From contig NZ_JAGINO010000002.1 of assembly GCF_017876115.1 (NCBI RefSeq), positions 62,001 to 126,000 of the forward strand: a stretch of 64,000 nt of DNA, in the 5' to 3' direction. Made by a program: the position numbers and the translations under genes. The notes under the pieces were generated by a model that saw only the letters and a program-made list of their open reading frames with translations, was not told the origin of the DNA and made no database searches. Source of the stretch: Azospirillum picis (GTDB taxonomy: Bacteria; Pseudomonadota; Alphaproteobacteria; Azospirillales; Azospirillaceae). This document shows positions 55,459 to 63,996 of this stretch, one piece after another; position 1 is the stretch's first letter; the number at the start of each line of letters is the position of its first letter.

Positions 55459-56918
55459 TCCGCGGCGGCGGCCTGCGCCGACCGGCTGCGGCGTCCGGCG
55501 GGATCGGTGTAGAGATCGTTGACGCGCTGGACATGCACGGCGGTCGCCTCGCGGATGGCAAAGATCGCCTTGCGGGCCCGCTGCCCCCAGCCGACCGGCT
55601 GCTTGGCAAAGATGGACCGGTAAAACCGCGTGTTGTTCAGGAAGGCTTGGCGCAGGTCGAGGTCGACATCGCCGAAACGGTCGCTGAGGCCGCGGGCGAT
55701 CCGGCGGGCGAAAACCTGCCGGATCTTGAAGTGGCCGGCCAGATACAGGCCGCCCAGAACCAGAATCGTGCCGATCAGGTTCAGCGGCGCCCCGCCGCCG
55801 CCGGCATCGAACAGCCAGCCGAAGAAGGCGGCGAAGCCGCCGCCGACCGTTTGCACCATCGTGCCGAGGACCAGCACCAGCAGCACAGCCAGGACCAGAT
55901 CGACCGTCAGCACACGCCGCCGCCACGTCGCCATCGCCTCGCGCAGCTTGGGCAGCACCTCGCCCTCCACCTCCTTCACCAAGCTGTCGATGGAGCCGAT
56001 GATGCGGTAGGCGCGAGCCACCTCAACCTCGTTGACGCGGGTGTGGATTTCAGCCAGGTCGTGGTCGCGCCGCGCCTCGTAGCGGGCACGCCGGCCATCG
56101 TCCTCGATGTCGACGGCCGAACGCTGGTCGTAGATGGCATAGAAGCGGCCGGATACCAGCCCGGCCTGGGCGATGGCCCTCTGCCAGGCGCCGAACACCG
56201 CCTCCAGATTGTCCTCCTTCGCGGTGGTGTCGACCTGGTTCAGGATGTAGCAGACCTTGCGGGCGTCCGCGCGGTTGACCGTCTTCGACACCAGATGGCG
56301 CAGCGTGTCCTGCATCGCGCCCGGCTCGGGATGGCGGGCGTCGAAGAAGACAAGGACGAGGTCCGACAGCTCGACGATGTGATCGACGAGCCGCAGGACG
56401 GAGCGGCGCTGGTCGTCGGCATCGAAGCCCGGCGAGTCGATGAAGATCTTGCCCTTGGTGCGCGGGCCGGCGAGCGTCTTGAGCTGCAGGTAGTTGTCGA
56501 TCCGCTTGCCCTCGCCTGCCGCCACCTTCTCGATCTCGTCGGCGATCCGGTAGAAGGGGAAGCGGGGATCGGCGTTGAGAGCCGTGCCCGGCAGGGCTTC
56601 CTTGCGGGTCTCCGGCCCATGGCAGATGACCGTGAACTTGTCGTCGACCGCCTGGTTGCCGGTGTTCTGCAGCGCTTCGCCGAGGTAACCGTTCAGGAAG
56701 GTCGACTTGCCGGCGGAAAAGGTCCCTAGCACGGCGACCATCGGCCACCAGGGAATCCGGGTGGTCAGGGATTCGTACCGGCCGATCAACCCGAGGCCGG
56801 AGAGGATGCGGTCGAAGGCGCGGAAGGTCGGGAGAACCGGCAGCAGGTTCGGGTTCTCCGCGCGGAGATGCGCGTCCAAAGCCGCGAGGCGTTGCTGAAG
56901 GGCTTGCCGGGGGGTCAT
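55455..56918 (-). CDS. Dynamin-like GTPase with C-terminal membrane segments
   Basis: A 487-residue large GTPase. G1 is LGTFSAGKSTFLNGYLG (about residues 63-79), the G3 segment is FIDSPGFDADD, and G4 is ILNQVD. The stretch after G1 (NTGNQAVDDKFTVI) with a threonine fits dynamin-family G2. Helical regions and two strong membrane segments follow (TVDLVLAVLLVLVLGTMV and LIGTILVLGGLYLAGHF). Bacterial dynamins remodel membranes; this one is single, not one of a tandem pair. It is translationally coupled to an orphan solute-binding protein, which is unusual. Confidence 0.88.
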   Translation of the reverse strand: MTPRQALQQRLAALDAHLRAENPNLLPVLPTFRAFDRILSGLGLIGRYESLTTRIPWWPMVAVLGTFSAGKSTFLNGYLGEALQNTGNQAVDDKFTVICHGPETRKEALPGTALNADPRFPFYRIADEIEKVAAGEGKRIDNYLQLKTLAGPRTKGKIFIDSPGFDADDQRRSVLRLVDHIVELSDLVLVFFDARHPEPGAMQDTLRHLVSKTVNRADARKVCYILNQVDTTAKEDNLEAVFGAWQRAIAQAGLVSGRFYAIYDQRSAVDIEDDGRRARYEARRDHDLAEIHTRVNEVEVARAYRIIGSIDSLVKEVEGEVLPKLREAMATWRRRVLTVDLVLAVLLVLVLGTMVQTVGGGFAAFFGWLFDAGGGGAPLNLIGTILVLGGLYLAGHFKIRQVFARRIARGLSDRFGDVDLDLRQAFLNNTRFYRSIFAKQPVGWGQRARKAIFAIREATAVHVQRVNDLYTDPAGRRSRSAQAAAAE

Positions 56919-57141
56919 GGGCGGGCGCGTTCCAATGTGGCACTCGGGAAAGGGACCGAGGGACCGGCCCCCACGAACGGACGGCCCTGTCTAGCACGGG
57001 CGGGCATCGCCCGGACATGAAATCTCCCGCATCATCCAAGCGGGCTCTCCAACACGGGACGGCAGGGGGACGAGGCAGATGGGGTGGAGACAGCGAGCCG
57101 GAGCGGGGAACCGGCCGACGCGCCGCCGCGTTATCCCCGGC

Positions 57142-57813
57142 ATGGACCGCCCGGACGCCTCCGACGCCCCAGACGCTGCCGACGCTGCCGCCGACACCTC
57201 GGGGGCCGGAGCGCCGCGGCTGACCGCCGAGGAGTTGGCGTTCCTTCTGCGCGACCCGGAACAGCGTGCCCGGGAAGAAGAGCGGGCGGCGCGATCCAAC
57301 CGCAACCGCACGGAACGGCGCGCATCCGATCCCGCCTATGCCGACCGCCTGCGCGCCGGGGATCGGGAGCGGCAGCGCAGGCGCCGGCGACGTGAAGCCA
57401 TCGGCCGGCCGGAACAGCCGGAGGAGGAGGCGGTGCCCCTCCCCGATCTGACGGTCGATCAGGCGGCGTCGCGTCTCGCTGACCATCTCCGCCGCGGCGG
57501 CACTGCCCAGGCGGCGCAACTGCGCAGCCGGCCCGACCGCATCGCCGCCTACGCGGAGGCTTTCGCCGTCTACCGCATGCTGTCGGCCGCCGGCGTCCGG
57601 CCGACGAGAGGGGCCCTGGCGGCCCTCCTGAAGTCGCACTTCGGCCGCATCGCCACGCCGTCGCAGGTGCAGAAGCTGCGTGACCATGTCGAGTCCTTCG
57701 CCATGCCCGGCGGCCCCTGGTCACCGACCGCCGGCATGAGCGGCAAGGCCGATACGGACGGTCACGCACCAGGGGGCGATCGGCCCGGAATCCCCCCGCT
57801 TCCACGGCGTTGA
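57142..57813 (+). CDS. Arginine-rich hypothetical protein
   Basis: A 223-residue protein that I do not recognise. After an Asp/Ala-rich start it has LTAEELAFLLRDPEQRAREEE, then a very basic stretch around RNRTERRASDPAYADRLRAG. A helical C-terminal half includes LTVDQAASRLADHLRRGG and YAEAFAVYRMLSAAGVRPTRGALAALLKSHFG. Strong GC bias at third codon positions supports it as real. The ATG at 57142 is one choice; 57079 is in frame. It is divergent from the dynamin gene. A nucleic-acid-binding role is only suggested by composition. Confidence 0.6.
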   Translation: MDRPDASDAPDAADAAADTSGAGAPRLTAEELAFLLRDPEQRAREEERAARSNRNRTERRASDPAYADRLRAGDRERQRRRRRREAIGRPEQPEEEAVPLPDLTVDQAASRLADHLRRGGTAQAAQLRSRPDRIAAYAEAFAVYRMLSAAGVRPTRGALAALLKSHFGRIATPSQVQKLRDHVESFAMPGGPWSPTAGMSGKADTDGHAPGGDRPGIPPLPRR

Positions 57814-58325
57814 TAAACCGGAAATTACGGTTAACGAGATATTAATGATGGAATGGCGGACGGTTGCCCGCATCGCGACCCCGAACGCCGGCGCGTGACA
57901 AGGCATATCGGCCTTGAATAGCAGAAATTGCGTTTTCCACGCATGATTATTTGCCGCAACCTGAAGGTTTATTGTCGCGGCTCCCGTCCGGGTAAACTCC
58001 ACCGCCTTCCTTCCGGGCGATGGCTGAAAAGGACAAACGATCGCCCCAACCAGCGGGTGCGGCAAAAGAATCCGGGATTTTCCTGAGTGATCGGGTGTAG
58101 GAGGTACACAAAGGTGCGACGGAAATGTACGCCCCGGTCGACCAATTAATACAAAGTCGTAACACGGAAACTCGCGCGAATGCTGGTCTCCCGCACCCAC
58201 CTACCGGAATATGGTCGGAATGGCCCAATATTCGCAAGTTTTCCCTTGAATCGCGCCAAAGCCCATGTAAACAATCTTTTCATTCTCGCAAAGAGAGGCG
58301 GTTGTCGACTGGGTATCGGAGACCA
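57814..58325. other. Long AT-richer intergenic region before the XRE gene
   Basis: About 510 bases, clearly lower in GC than the genes around it. It holds a CtrA-type box at its left end (57831-57845) and the promoter side of the XRE gene. A GTAGGAGGTACA near 58100 looks like a ribosome-binding site but is followed only by a short frame that leads into the XRE open frame. No RNA gene is recognisable. Confidence 0.6.
57831..57845 (+). promoter_or_regulatory. CtrA-type box
   Basis: TTAACGAGATATTAA fits TTAA-N7-TTAA, the core of the CtrA recognition site; the final C of the full consensus is missing. It lies about 480 bases before the XRE gene start and just past the stop of the arginine-rich gene. 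In Azospirillum CtrA is tied to motility and cell-cycle genes. Confidence 0.4.
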
Positions 58326-59051
58326 ATGGACATGAGTGAGGCGACGGCACGCAAAAGAGGACGACGCGGATCGCCGGAATCCTGGTCTGTAGACGCCCAT
58401 GTCGGGCAGCGCGTCAGAATGCGCCGCACGCTGCTGGGAATGAGCCAGGAGAAGCTTGGGGAAGCGATCGGGTTGACCTTCCAGCAGGTCCAGAAGTACG
58501 AGCGCGGCTCAAACCGAATTTCGGCGGGCACACTCTATCGCCTTGGCCAGGTGCTGGACGTTCCGGTCAGCTTCTTTTTCGACAGCTATGACGACCCTTC
58601 CCAGGCGCAGCGTCCGCGCGGCGACGGCGAGGAGCCGGCTGAGAGCGGCACCCAGATCAGCCGGCGCGAAGCCCGCCTGCTCCGGCTGTGGCGGGCCGCA
58701 CCGTCCCATGTTTCCGATGAACTGCTGGCGCTGCTGTCCGCCTTGTCTCCCGGGATCAGGGAAATGCCGGAAGAGCCCGACAGCGACGGCGGCGAGATGC
58801 TGGACGGGGGTCAGACTGCCCTGCCCTCCTACATGGATGGGCACGGCGCCGCCAAGCTTCCGCCCGCCCAGCCGGTGGACGCGGAGGCGGTGCGCAGCAG
58901 CACCCGCCAGACGCGCGGCGATTCGTCTCGGGCCAAGGCTGCCAAACTGCTTGAAGCCCAAGGGGACAAGGGCAAGCCCCGCCGCCGCCATGGCGCCGTC
59001 TGGGATCCGACCGATATTCTGCGTGCCTCGAAGCCCTCGACGCGTGGCTGA
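58326..59051 (+). CDS. XRE family transcriptional regulator
   Basis: A 241-residue Cro/CI-type regulator. The helix-turn-helix occupies about residues 22-76: VGQRVRMRRTLLGMSQEKLGE, then GLTFQQVQKYERGSNRIS and LYRLGQVLDVPVSFFFDSY. This pattern is widespread in alphaproteobacteria (chromosomal, not phage). A long acidic and then basic tail ends with RHGAVWDPTDILRAS. GGAG lies four bases before the ATG at 58326; ATG at 58332 is also possible. The following gap carries the third palindrome copy and a terminator. Confidence 0.88.
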   Translation: MDMSEATARKRGRRGSPESWSVDAHVGQRVRMRRTLLGMSQEKLGEAIGLTFQQVQKYERGSNRISAGTLYRLGQVLDVPVSFFFDSYDDPSQAQRPRGDGEEPAESGTQISRREARLLRLWRAAPSHVSDELLALLSALSPGIREMPEEPDSDGGEMLDGGQTALPSYMDGHGAAKLPPAQPVDAEAVRSSTRQTRGDSSRAKAAKLLEAQGDKGKPRRRHGAVWDPTDILRASKPSTRG

Positions 59052-59108
59052 TCCGCCCCCCGGCGCCGACGATGGCGGCGAAGGCCGGGGTGCAAGGCCG
59101 CATTGAGA

Positions 59109-59154
59109 GTGTGAGTCACGTTTCAAGCGGGATCGCTGGAAACGTGACTCACAC
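59109..59154. repeat. Dispersed palindromic repeat, copy 3
   Basis: Arms 59109-59129 and 59134-59154 pair with one mismatch around a GGAT loop. The sequence follows the copy at 21587-21632, but a T-A pair in the stem has become G-C on both sides (GATTC to GAGTC, with GAATC to GACTC). It lies between convergent genes. Confidence 0.85.
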
Positions 59155-59170
59155 GGAAGACGCCATAATC

Positions 59171-59208
59171 AAAAGGCTCCGCGATCCTGATCGATCACGG
59201 AGCCTTTT
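59171..59208. terminator. Bidirectional Rho-independent terminator
   Basis: AAAAGGCTCCG (59171-59181) pairs with CGGAGCCTTTT (59198-59208), with a GATC/GATC stem inside the loop. T-runs are present on both strands. It serves the convergent XRE and DUF882 genes. Confidence 0.85.
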
Positions 59209-59292
59209 CCATACCGGCTCAGCGCCGCACATGATCGCCGGCGGGTCAGCCTTGCCGTCCCCGCCTGCAAGCCGGCGTCCGCGTGGGCGGTA

Positions 59293-59916
59293 TCACCAGC
59301 TTCGGACGGGCCCGACGTCCAGATGGACGAAATCGCTGCGGGGATAGTATCCGACGCCCCCCGACTGCATTCCCTTGGCGATCTCCGATATCCCACGCAG
59401 ATGCGCGTCGGGGAGGCGGATGTCGATCGCCATGCCGCGGGTATGATAGCTCTCCTTCGCCACGCCGCGGGACCGGCGCCGCGCGAGGGCGTTGGTACGG
59501 CGCGACCGATAGCCGCAAATCACCTCGAACGGCTGATCGGAGCCGACCGCCTGATGCACGCGGGCCAACAGGTCGAACAGACGCGGGTCATAGCGGCACA
59601 CCTGCTTGGCGCGGTGGTCCCGCAACAGGACGTCCAGCTTCCGCAACACCTCCGGCCGGTAGTGGCCGTCGGCCCAATAGACACCGTCGAAGCGTTCGTT
59701 GGTGTTGATGTTGTGAAGCGCCAAACGACGCACACCGCCGGTCAAGGGAGCAGCTTCCGCCGTGCCGCTGCCCAACAGCACCGGGGCCACCGTGGCCACC
59801 CCCGTCACCATTCCCGTGGCGACCGGAACGGCCGCCGATACCGCAGCCGCGGCAAAACCCAGGAACCCGCGCCGCCCCATTGAAGGAGCAGCACGCTCGT
59901 CATTCCCCAGAAACAT
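59293..59916 (-). CDS. DUF882 (YcbK/MepK-like) murein peptidase with Tat-type signal
   Basis: A 207-residue exported protein. The signal has the twin-arginine-like SMGRRGFLGFAAAA. The mature part shows the DUF882 pattern: RRLALHNINTNERFDGVYW, FEVICGYRSRRTN and KESYHTRGMAIDIRLP. These carry the histidine and aspartate zinc ligands of the M15-like fold. HLDVG near the C-terminus supplies the last ligand. Relatives cut peptidoglycan cross-links. GAGG lies seven bases before the ATG at 59916. Confidence 0.9.
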   Translation of the reverse strand: MFLGNDERAAPSMGRRGFLGFAAAAVSAAVPVATGMVTGVATVAPVLLGSGTAEAAPLTGGVRRLALHNINTNERFDGVYWADGHYRPEVLRKLDVLLRDHRAKQVCRYDPRLFDLLARVHQAVGSDQPFEVICGYRSRRTNALARRRSRGVAKESYHTRGMAIDIRLPDAHLRGISEIAKGMQSGGVGYYPRSDFVHLDVGPVRSW

Positions 59917-60349
59917 CCCCGAACCTCGTCGTTTTCGTTCCGGCCGCTTGTTTCCGGCCCTTCGGCGTGTGGCTGGTCGCGAAGCGTGCGCGATGGCTCA
60001 AGAGCTGATGACCGCTATGGATCCCAAGCCCTTATACGGCTTATGACCAACGCTTGCCCGGCGCATTTCGTCAGAGGGGAAGCGCCGCCGGACGGATAAC
60101 CGTATAGGTCAAGGTCATCGTCCGAGGCAATAAAAAAATCTGGTGGTGTGACCTTATTGCATAAAGCGGTCATAGCATGGCTGGCAGGAAGATCACACCA
60201 TCATGGGGAGCATCGGCTTTTCGCGCTGCACCGCTCGCCAACCCCGACAGCAATGCATAGATTGTATTCGGACCGGCCGCGCATCCGCGCAGGCGCACAA
60301 CCGGCACTCCGAGACAGAAGGGCCGGCACTTTGCGACAGAGGGATTGAC
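59917..60349. other. Divergent intergenic region
   Basis: About 430 bases between the DUF882 and L,D-transpeptidase genes. It has the promoters of both and an AT-rich part (TAAAAAAAT near 60131). TGGTGTGA (60144-60151) and TCACACCA (60193-60200) form a spaced inverted repeat that could bind a regulator. No gene is seen. Confidence 0.55.
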
Positions 60350-61660
60350 ATGACAGTAGCCGCCGATCTCCGCCCCTTCCACAAGCGGATCACCCGGAGG
60401 CCGGATCGTTCCGCCAGCCTGCTGGCGGCTGCCCTGTCGCCGGCCCTGCTGTCATCGGCCCTGCTGTCGTCGGCCCTGCTGATCGCGTCGCTTCCCGCCG
60501 ACGCCGCCCCTTACCGCGATACCCTGACCGGCTGGGCCGACCGGCTGGACTCCGCCGCGGCCGAACTCGACCATATGCCGGCACAGACCTCGGCGCCGAT
60601 CGGCCAGGGCGGGCTCCTGAAGCTCGGCAGCTCCGGAGACCGGGTCGGACGCCTTGCCCAGCGTCTGGTGGAACTCGGGCTGCTGCCCGCCGACCAGGTG
60701 TCCAGCATCTTCACGCCGGAGATCGACCGTGCGGTGCGGGCCTTCCAGGTCGCGCAGCGGATGAAGCCCGACGGGCTGGTCGGCGCCGGGACCCGCGCAG
60801 CGCTGGACCGCGGCCCTGCCGAAGCGGCCGCTTTGATGCGCCAGAGCGCGGTGGCGATGCGCAGCTTCCGCGACACCGCTCCCGACAGCGTGCTCGTCGT
60901 GAACCTGACCGACCAGACCACCACGCTGGTTCGCGACGGCGAGGAAGTGATGACGATGCGGGCCATCGTCGGCCGCCCGTCGCGGGAAACGCCGCTGCTG
61001 ACCGACCGCATCACCCATGTGATCGTCAATCCGACCTGGACCGTGCCGCCGACGATCATGAAGGAGGACAAGCTTCCGCACCTGCGCGCCACCGGCACGC
61101 CCGGCATCCAGCACGCCGTCGTCTATCTCGACGGGCAGGAGGTGGCGCCGGAGACGGTGGACTGGCAAGGCGTCTCCCCCGGACGCGTCCGCATCGTCCA
61201 GCAGCCGGGAAACCACAACGCGCTCGGGCGCTTCCGCTTCAACCTGACCAATCCCTACGACATCTACCTGCACGGCACCAACGAGCCCCGGCTGTTCGCC
61301 CGTGAGCTGCGCTCGATCAGCTCCGGCTGCGTCCGTCTGGAGGATCCGCGCCTGCTGGCCGAAACCCTGCTTCAGGGCACACCGATCACCCCGGCCCGCA
61401 TCGACCGCATGCTCGATCGTGCCCAGCCGCAGTGGATCAAGCTTCCGACCCCGATGCCCGTTCAGTTCGTGTACTGGATCGCCACGGTCACGGCTGACGG
61501 GTCGGTCCGCCTGCATCCGGACATCTATGACCGGATCGATGAGATGCCGGTCACCGGTCCGGCGGCGGAGCCGCTGCCCAGCACCGGCGTGACACCTGCG
61601 GTGCAGCCTGAAACCGGCCGGGCTTCCGCCCCCCCGGCACCGGACCGCTCACCCGCCTGA
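60350..61660 (+). CDS. L,D-transpeptidase (YkuD family) with peptidoglycan-binding domain
   Basis: A 436-residue periplasmic protein. A long signal peptide has three tandem copies of the coding unit for SALL-type residues. A PGB_1 domain (LKLGSSGDRVGRLAQRLVELG and VRAFQVAQRMKPDGLVG) is followed by the YkuD domain with NLTNPYDIYLHGTNEPRLF and the catalytic SSGCVRLEDP. The enzyme makes 3-3 cross-links or attaches proteins to the wall. GAGGG lies six bases before the ATG. A Pro/Ala-rich tail ends it. Confidence 0.94.
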   Translation: MTVAADLRPFHKRITRRPDRSASLLAAALSPALLSSALLSSALLIASLPADAAPYRDTLTGWADRLDSAAAELDHMPAQTSAPIGQGGLLKLGSSGDRVGRLAQRLVELGLLPADQVSSIFTPEIDRAVRAFQVAQRMKPDGLVGAGTRAALDRGPAEAAALMRQSAVAMRSFRDTAPDSVLVVNLTDQTTTLVRDGEEVMTMRAIVGRPSRETPLLTDRITHVIVNPTWTVPPTIMKEDKLPHLRATGTPGIQHAVVYLDGQEVAPETVDWQGVSPGRVRIVQQPGNHNALGRFRFNLTNPYDIYLHGTNEPRLFARELRSISSGCVRLEDPRLLAETLLQGTPITPARIDRMLDRAQPQWIKLPTPMPVQFVYWIATVTADGSVRLHPDIYDRIDEMPVTGPAAEPLPSTGVTPAVQPETGRASAPPAPDRSPA

Positions 61661-61772
61661 GCGGATTTTCCATCCCGTTTCCCGGTCCGGGAAGGTGCAG
61701 GCCGGTGCACGGTTTGCGGCATTCCCGGCCCCTCCCGATCCTTAGGGTGGGTCCGGGAATGCCACGCGGCCG

Positions 61773-62141
61773 TCAGGCGCGGCGACGGGTCTTCCGGCTG
61801 CGGTTCGGCGGCACGGCGGTCGATGCGGCTTCCTCCGGCGTCGGCCAGACGTCGCGATCACCGCGCATCGGAATGGTGGACTCCTCGCCCTGGTCGGCCA
61901 AGCCGGGCATCTCGCCCTGGTTGGCGATGCTCAGCACAGGCTCAACCGGCTCGGTGCGCTGCGCCGTGGCTTCCGGGCCACCCGCCGGGTTGGGCTTCAG
62001 GGTGCTGCGGTAATTGTCCTCAATCGCGATTTCCTCGCTGGCCAGTTCCCAGTGGGCGTCGGATCGCCCCTCGGGCCGGCCTTCCCGTTCCCAAATGTCA
62101 TGCGCGCGCCGACGGATGCGGCTTTCCAAATCCTCGGCCAT
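61773..62141 (-). CDS. DUF2934 domain protein
   Basis: A 122-residue protein. The N-terminal DUF2934 motif is RRRAHDIWEREGRPEGRSD followed by HWELASEEI. The rest is polar and of low complexity, ending in a basic RKTRRR tail. The function is unknown. It converges on the L,D-transpeptidase gene and is divergent from the deacetylase gene. Confidence 0.85.
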   Translation of the reverse strand: MAEDLESRIRRRAHDIWEREGRPEGRSDAHWELASEEIAIEDNYRSTLKPNPAGGPEATAQRTEPVEPVLSIANQGEMPGLADQGEESTIPMRGDRDVWPTPEEAASTAVPPNRSRKTRRRA

Positions 62142-62436
62142 GGGGCGTCATCTCCTTCACCGGTGGGCCTTGTTATCCACGGATGACCAAGCGGTGCCTG
62201 CGCACCGCCCTCGACACCCGCTCCTCCCCTTATGAACCCCGCCGCCACCCCGGCGGTTCCGGTGGTTCGGCATGAGCGTCATCCGACCGTTCCCCATCGG
62301 CAACGCCCTTTCGGAAATCGCCGTCCGGCTTCGATTTCCACCGCTTGTCGTTTGAATTAGTACTTTCGGGATGATATTGCAGCCGCATCAACCGGTGGTC
62401 CGGCGAATGGTGGCTGGGCCAAGTGACGGAACCGAT

Positions 62437-63996
62437 ATGTTGCGCAACTTCCCGCCGAACGCCGCTTCTTTCGCCCTCTTGCGCCAGGCGGCTCTGCCGA
62501 CGGCGCCGCGACTGCGCAGCAACATGCTCGGCGCTGCGATCATTGCAGGCGCCGTCATGCTGTTCTCTGCACAGGGGGCCAATGCCGCCGCCCCGTCGCC
62601 GGTCGCCGCCCCTGATGGAGCCGTGTTGCAGCTCGGCATCTATTCCGGTGACGGCGACGCCTGGTGGAGCTGGAAGGATCTGCAGCGCCGCGCGCCGGAA
62701 CTGGCTGCCGGCCTGACGGCATCGGTGATGCCGCTCGACGCCAAGAGCGGAGCCGGCGGCGTGGCGCTTTACGCCCGGATCGACAACGCCAGCGAACCGA
62801 GATCGCTCTGCCGCAAGATCCTCGGCGCCGGCTTTGGATGCCTGGTGGTGGACCGCCCGGCCGCCGCACCGGCCACCGCCAGAACGGCCTCACCCGCCGA
62901 GCCGCGGGCCGCGGTGGATGGGCCGCCGGCAAAACCCCTGCCGCCGGCGGTGACGGTGGCCGTCGCCCCGCCATCCCCCGCACCGGTGCCCTCCATGCCA
63001 CCGGCTCGACCGGCTCCGGCGGCCGGCAAGCCGGCCATCGTGCCGGTCGCCCCGGCGGCCGCCCCAGTGGCCGCCCCAGTGGCCGCCCCTGCAGTCGTCC
63101 CCACGGTCGCCGACGGCAAGGCCGCCGGGACCACGACGTCGGTCCTGGCACCGATCGCTTCGGCCGCCGCCGCCCCGCTTGTGGTGCCGCCGTCTCTCGC
63201 CACCATGACCGCGCCGCCCGACGGCACGATCATCTACAGCGAGGAGGACGCCCGGACGATGGCGGACATCGAGCAGCACAGTCGCCGCAAGGGGCGGCTG
63301 CGCTCGGTGATGCCGGATTCGCGGTACGACGTGATGCCGGCCACGCTGAAGAAGGAAAACTGGAACCTCTGCGCGCTGACCTTCGACGACGGCCCGCACC
63401 GCACGGTGACCCGTCAGATCCTGGACATTCTGAACAGCGAAGGGGTGCGGGCGACCTATTTCCCGGTCGGCAGGATCGCCGAGCGGCAGGGCGACCTGAT
63501 CCACGATTTCGTCGCCGGCGGGCATGAGATCGGCAACCACAGCCTCACCCACTCCGATCTCCGCAAGATGGATGCGGAGGCCGCACGGTTCGAGATCGCC
63601 GAAACGAACCGCATCCTCCGCAGCTTCGGGGCAAATCCCGTCCTTTTCCGCCCGCCATACGGCCGTTATTCCGAAGAGTTGCTGGGACTGGCGCGCGAGG
63701 AGCATATGGGCTCCGTGCTCTGGTCGGTGGACACCCGCGACTGGAAGATCAGGAACGCCGACAAAATCGTCAACCAGATCCAGGTCGCCGGCATGCCCGG
63801 CAACGTCTTCCTGATGCACTCGACCTATCCCACCACGGCACAGGCGCTCCCCCGCGTGATCGCCGAGTTGCGGGCGAAGGGATGCGAGTTCGTGACGCTG
63901 TCGGAATGGTTGGAGAGGGCACGGTTGCTGACCATGCCGAAGATCGTCAACGCCGGAATGCCCGCGCCGGCCACGGTGCCCGCAAGCCGCGACTGA
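62437..63996 (+). CDS. Polysaccharide deacetylase (NodB domain) with N-terminal extension
   Basis: About 519 residues, ending four bases before the window edge. A signal-anchor (LGAAIIAGAVMLFSAQGANA) is followed by a small domain of about 80 residues, then a long Ala/Pro/Val linker. The C-terminal NodB domain has the metal motifs TFDDGPH and HEIGNHSLTH, then RPPYGRYS and VDTRDWKIR. Such CE4 enzymes remove N-acetyl or O-acetyl groups from wall or extracellular polysaccharides. The ATG at 62437 has GGAA upstream; 62371 is in frame. Confidence 0.9.
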   Translation: MLRNFPPNAASFALLRQAALPTAPRLRSNMLGAAIIAGAVMLFSAQGANAAAPSPVAAPDGAVLQLGIYSGDGDAWWSWKDLQRRAPELAAGLTASVMPLDAKSGAGGVALYARIDNASEPRSLCRKILGAGFGCLVVDRPAAAPATARTASPAEPRAAVDGPPAKPLPPAVTVAVAPPSPAPVPSMPPARPAPAAGKPAIVPVAPAAAPVAAPVAAPAVVPTVADGKAAGTTTSVLAPIASAAAAPLVVPPSLATMTAPPDGTIIYSEEDARTMADIEQHSRRKGRLRSVMPDSRYDVMPATLKKENWNLCALTFDDGPHRTVTRQILDILNSEGVRATYFPVGRIAERQGDLIHDFVAGGHEIGNHSLTHSDLRKMDAEAARFEIAETNRILRSFGANPVLFRPPYGRYSEELLGLAREEHMGSVLWSVDTRDWKIRNADKIVNQIQVAGMPGNVFLMHSTYPTTAQALPRVIAELRAKGCEFVTLSEWLERARLLTMPKIVNAGMPAPATVPASRD

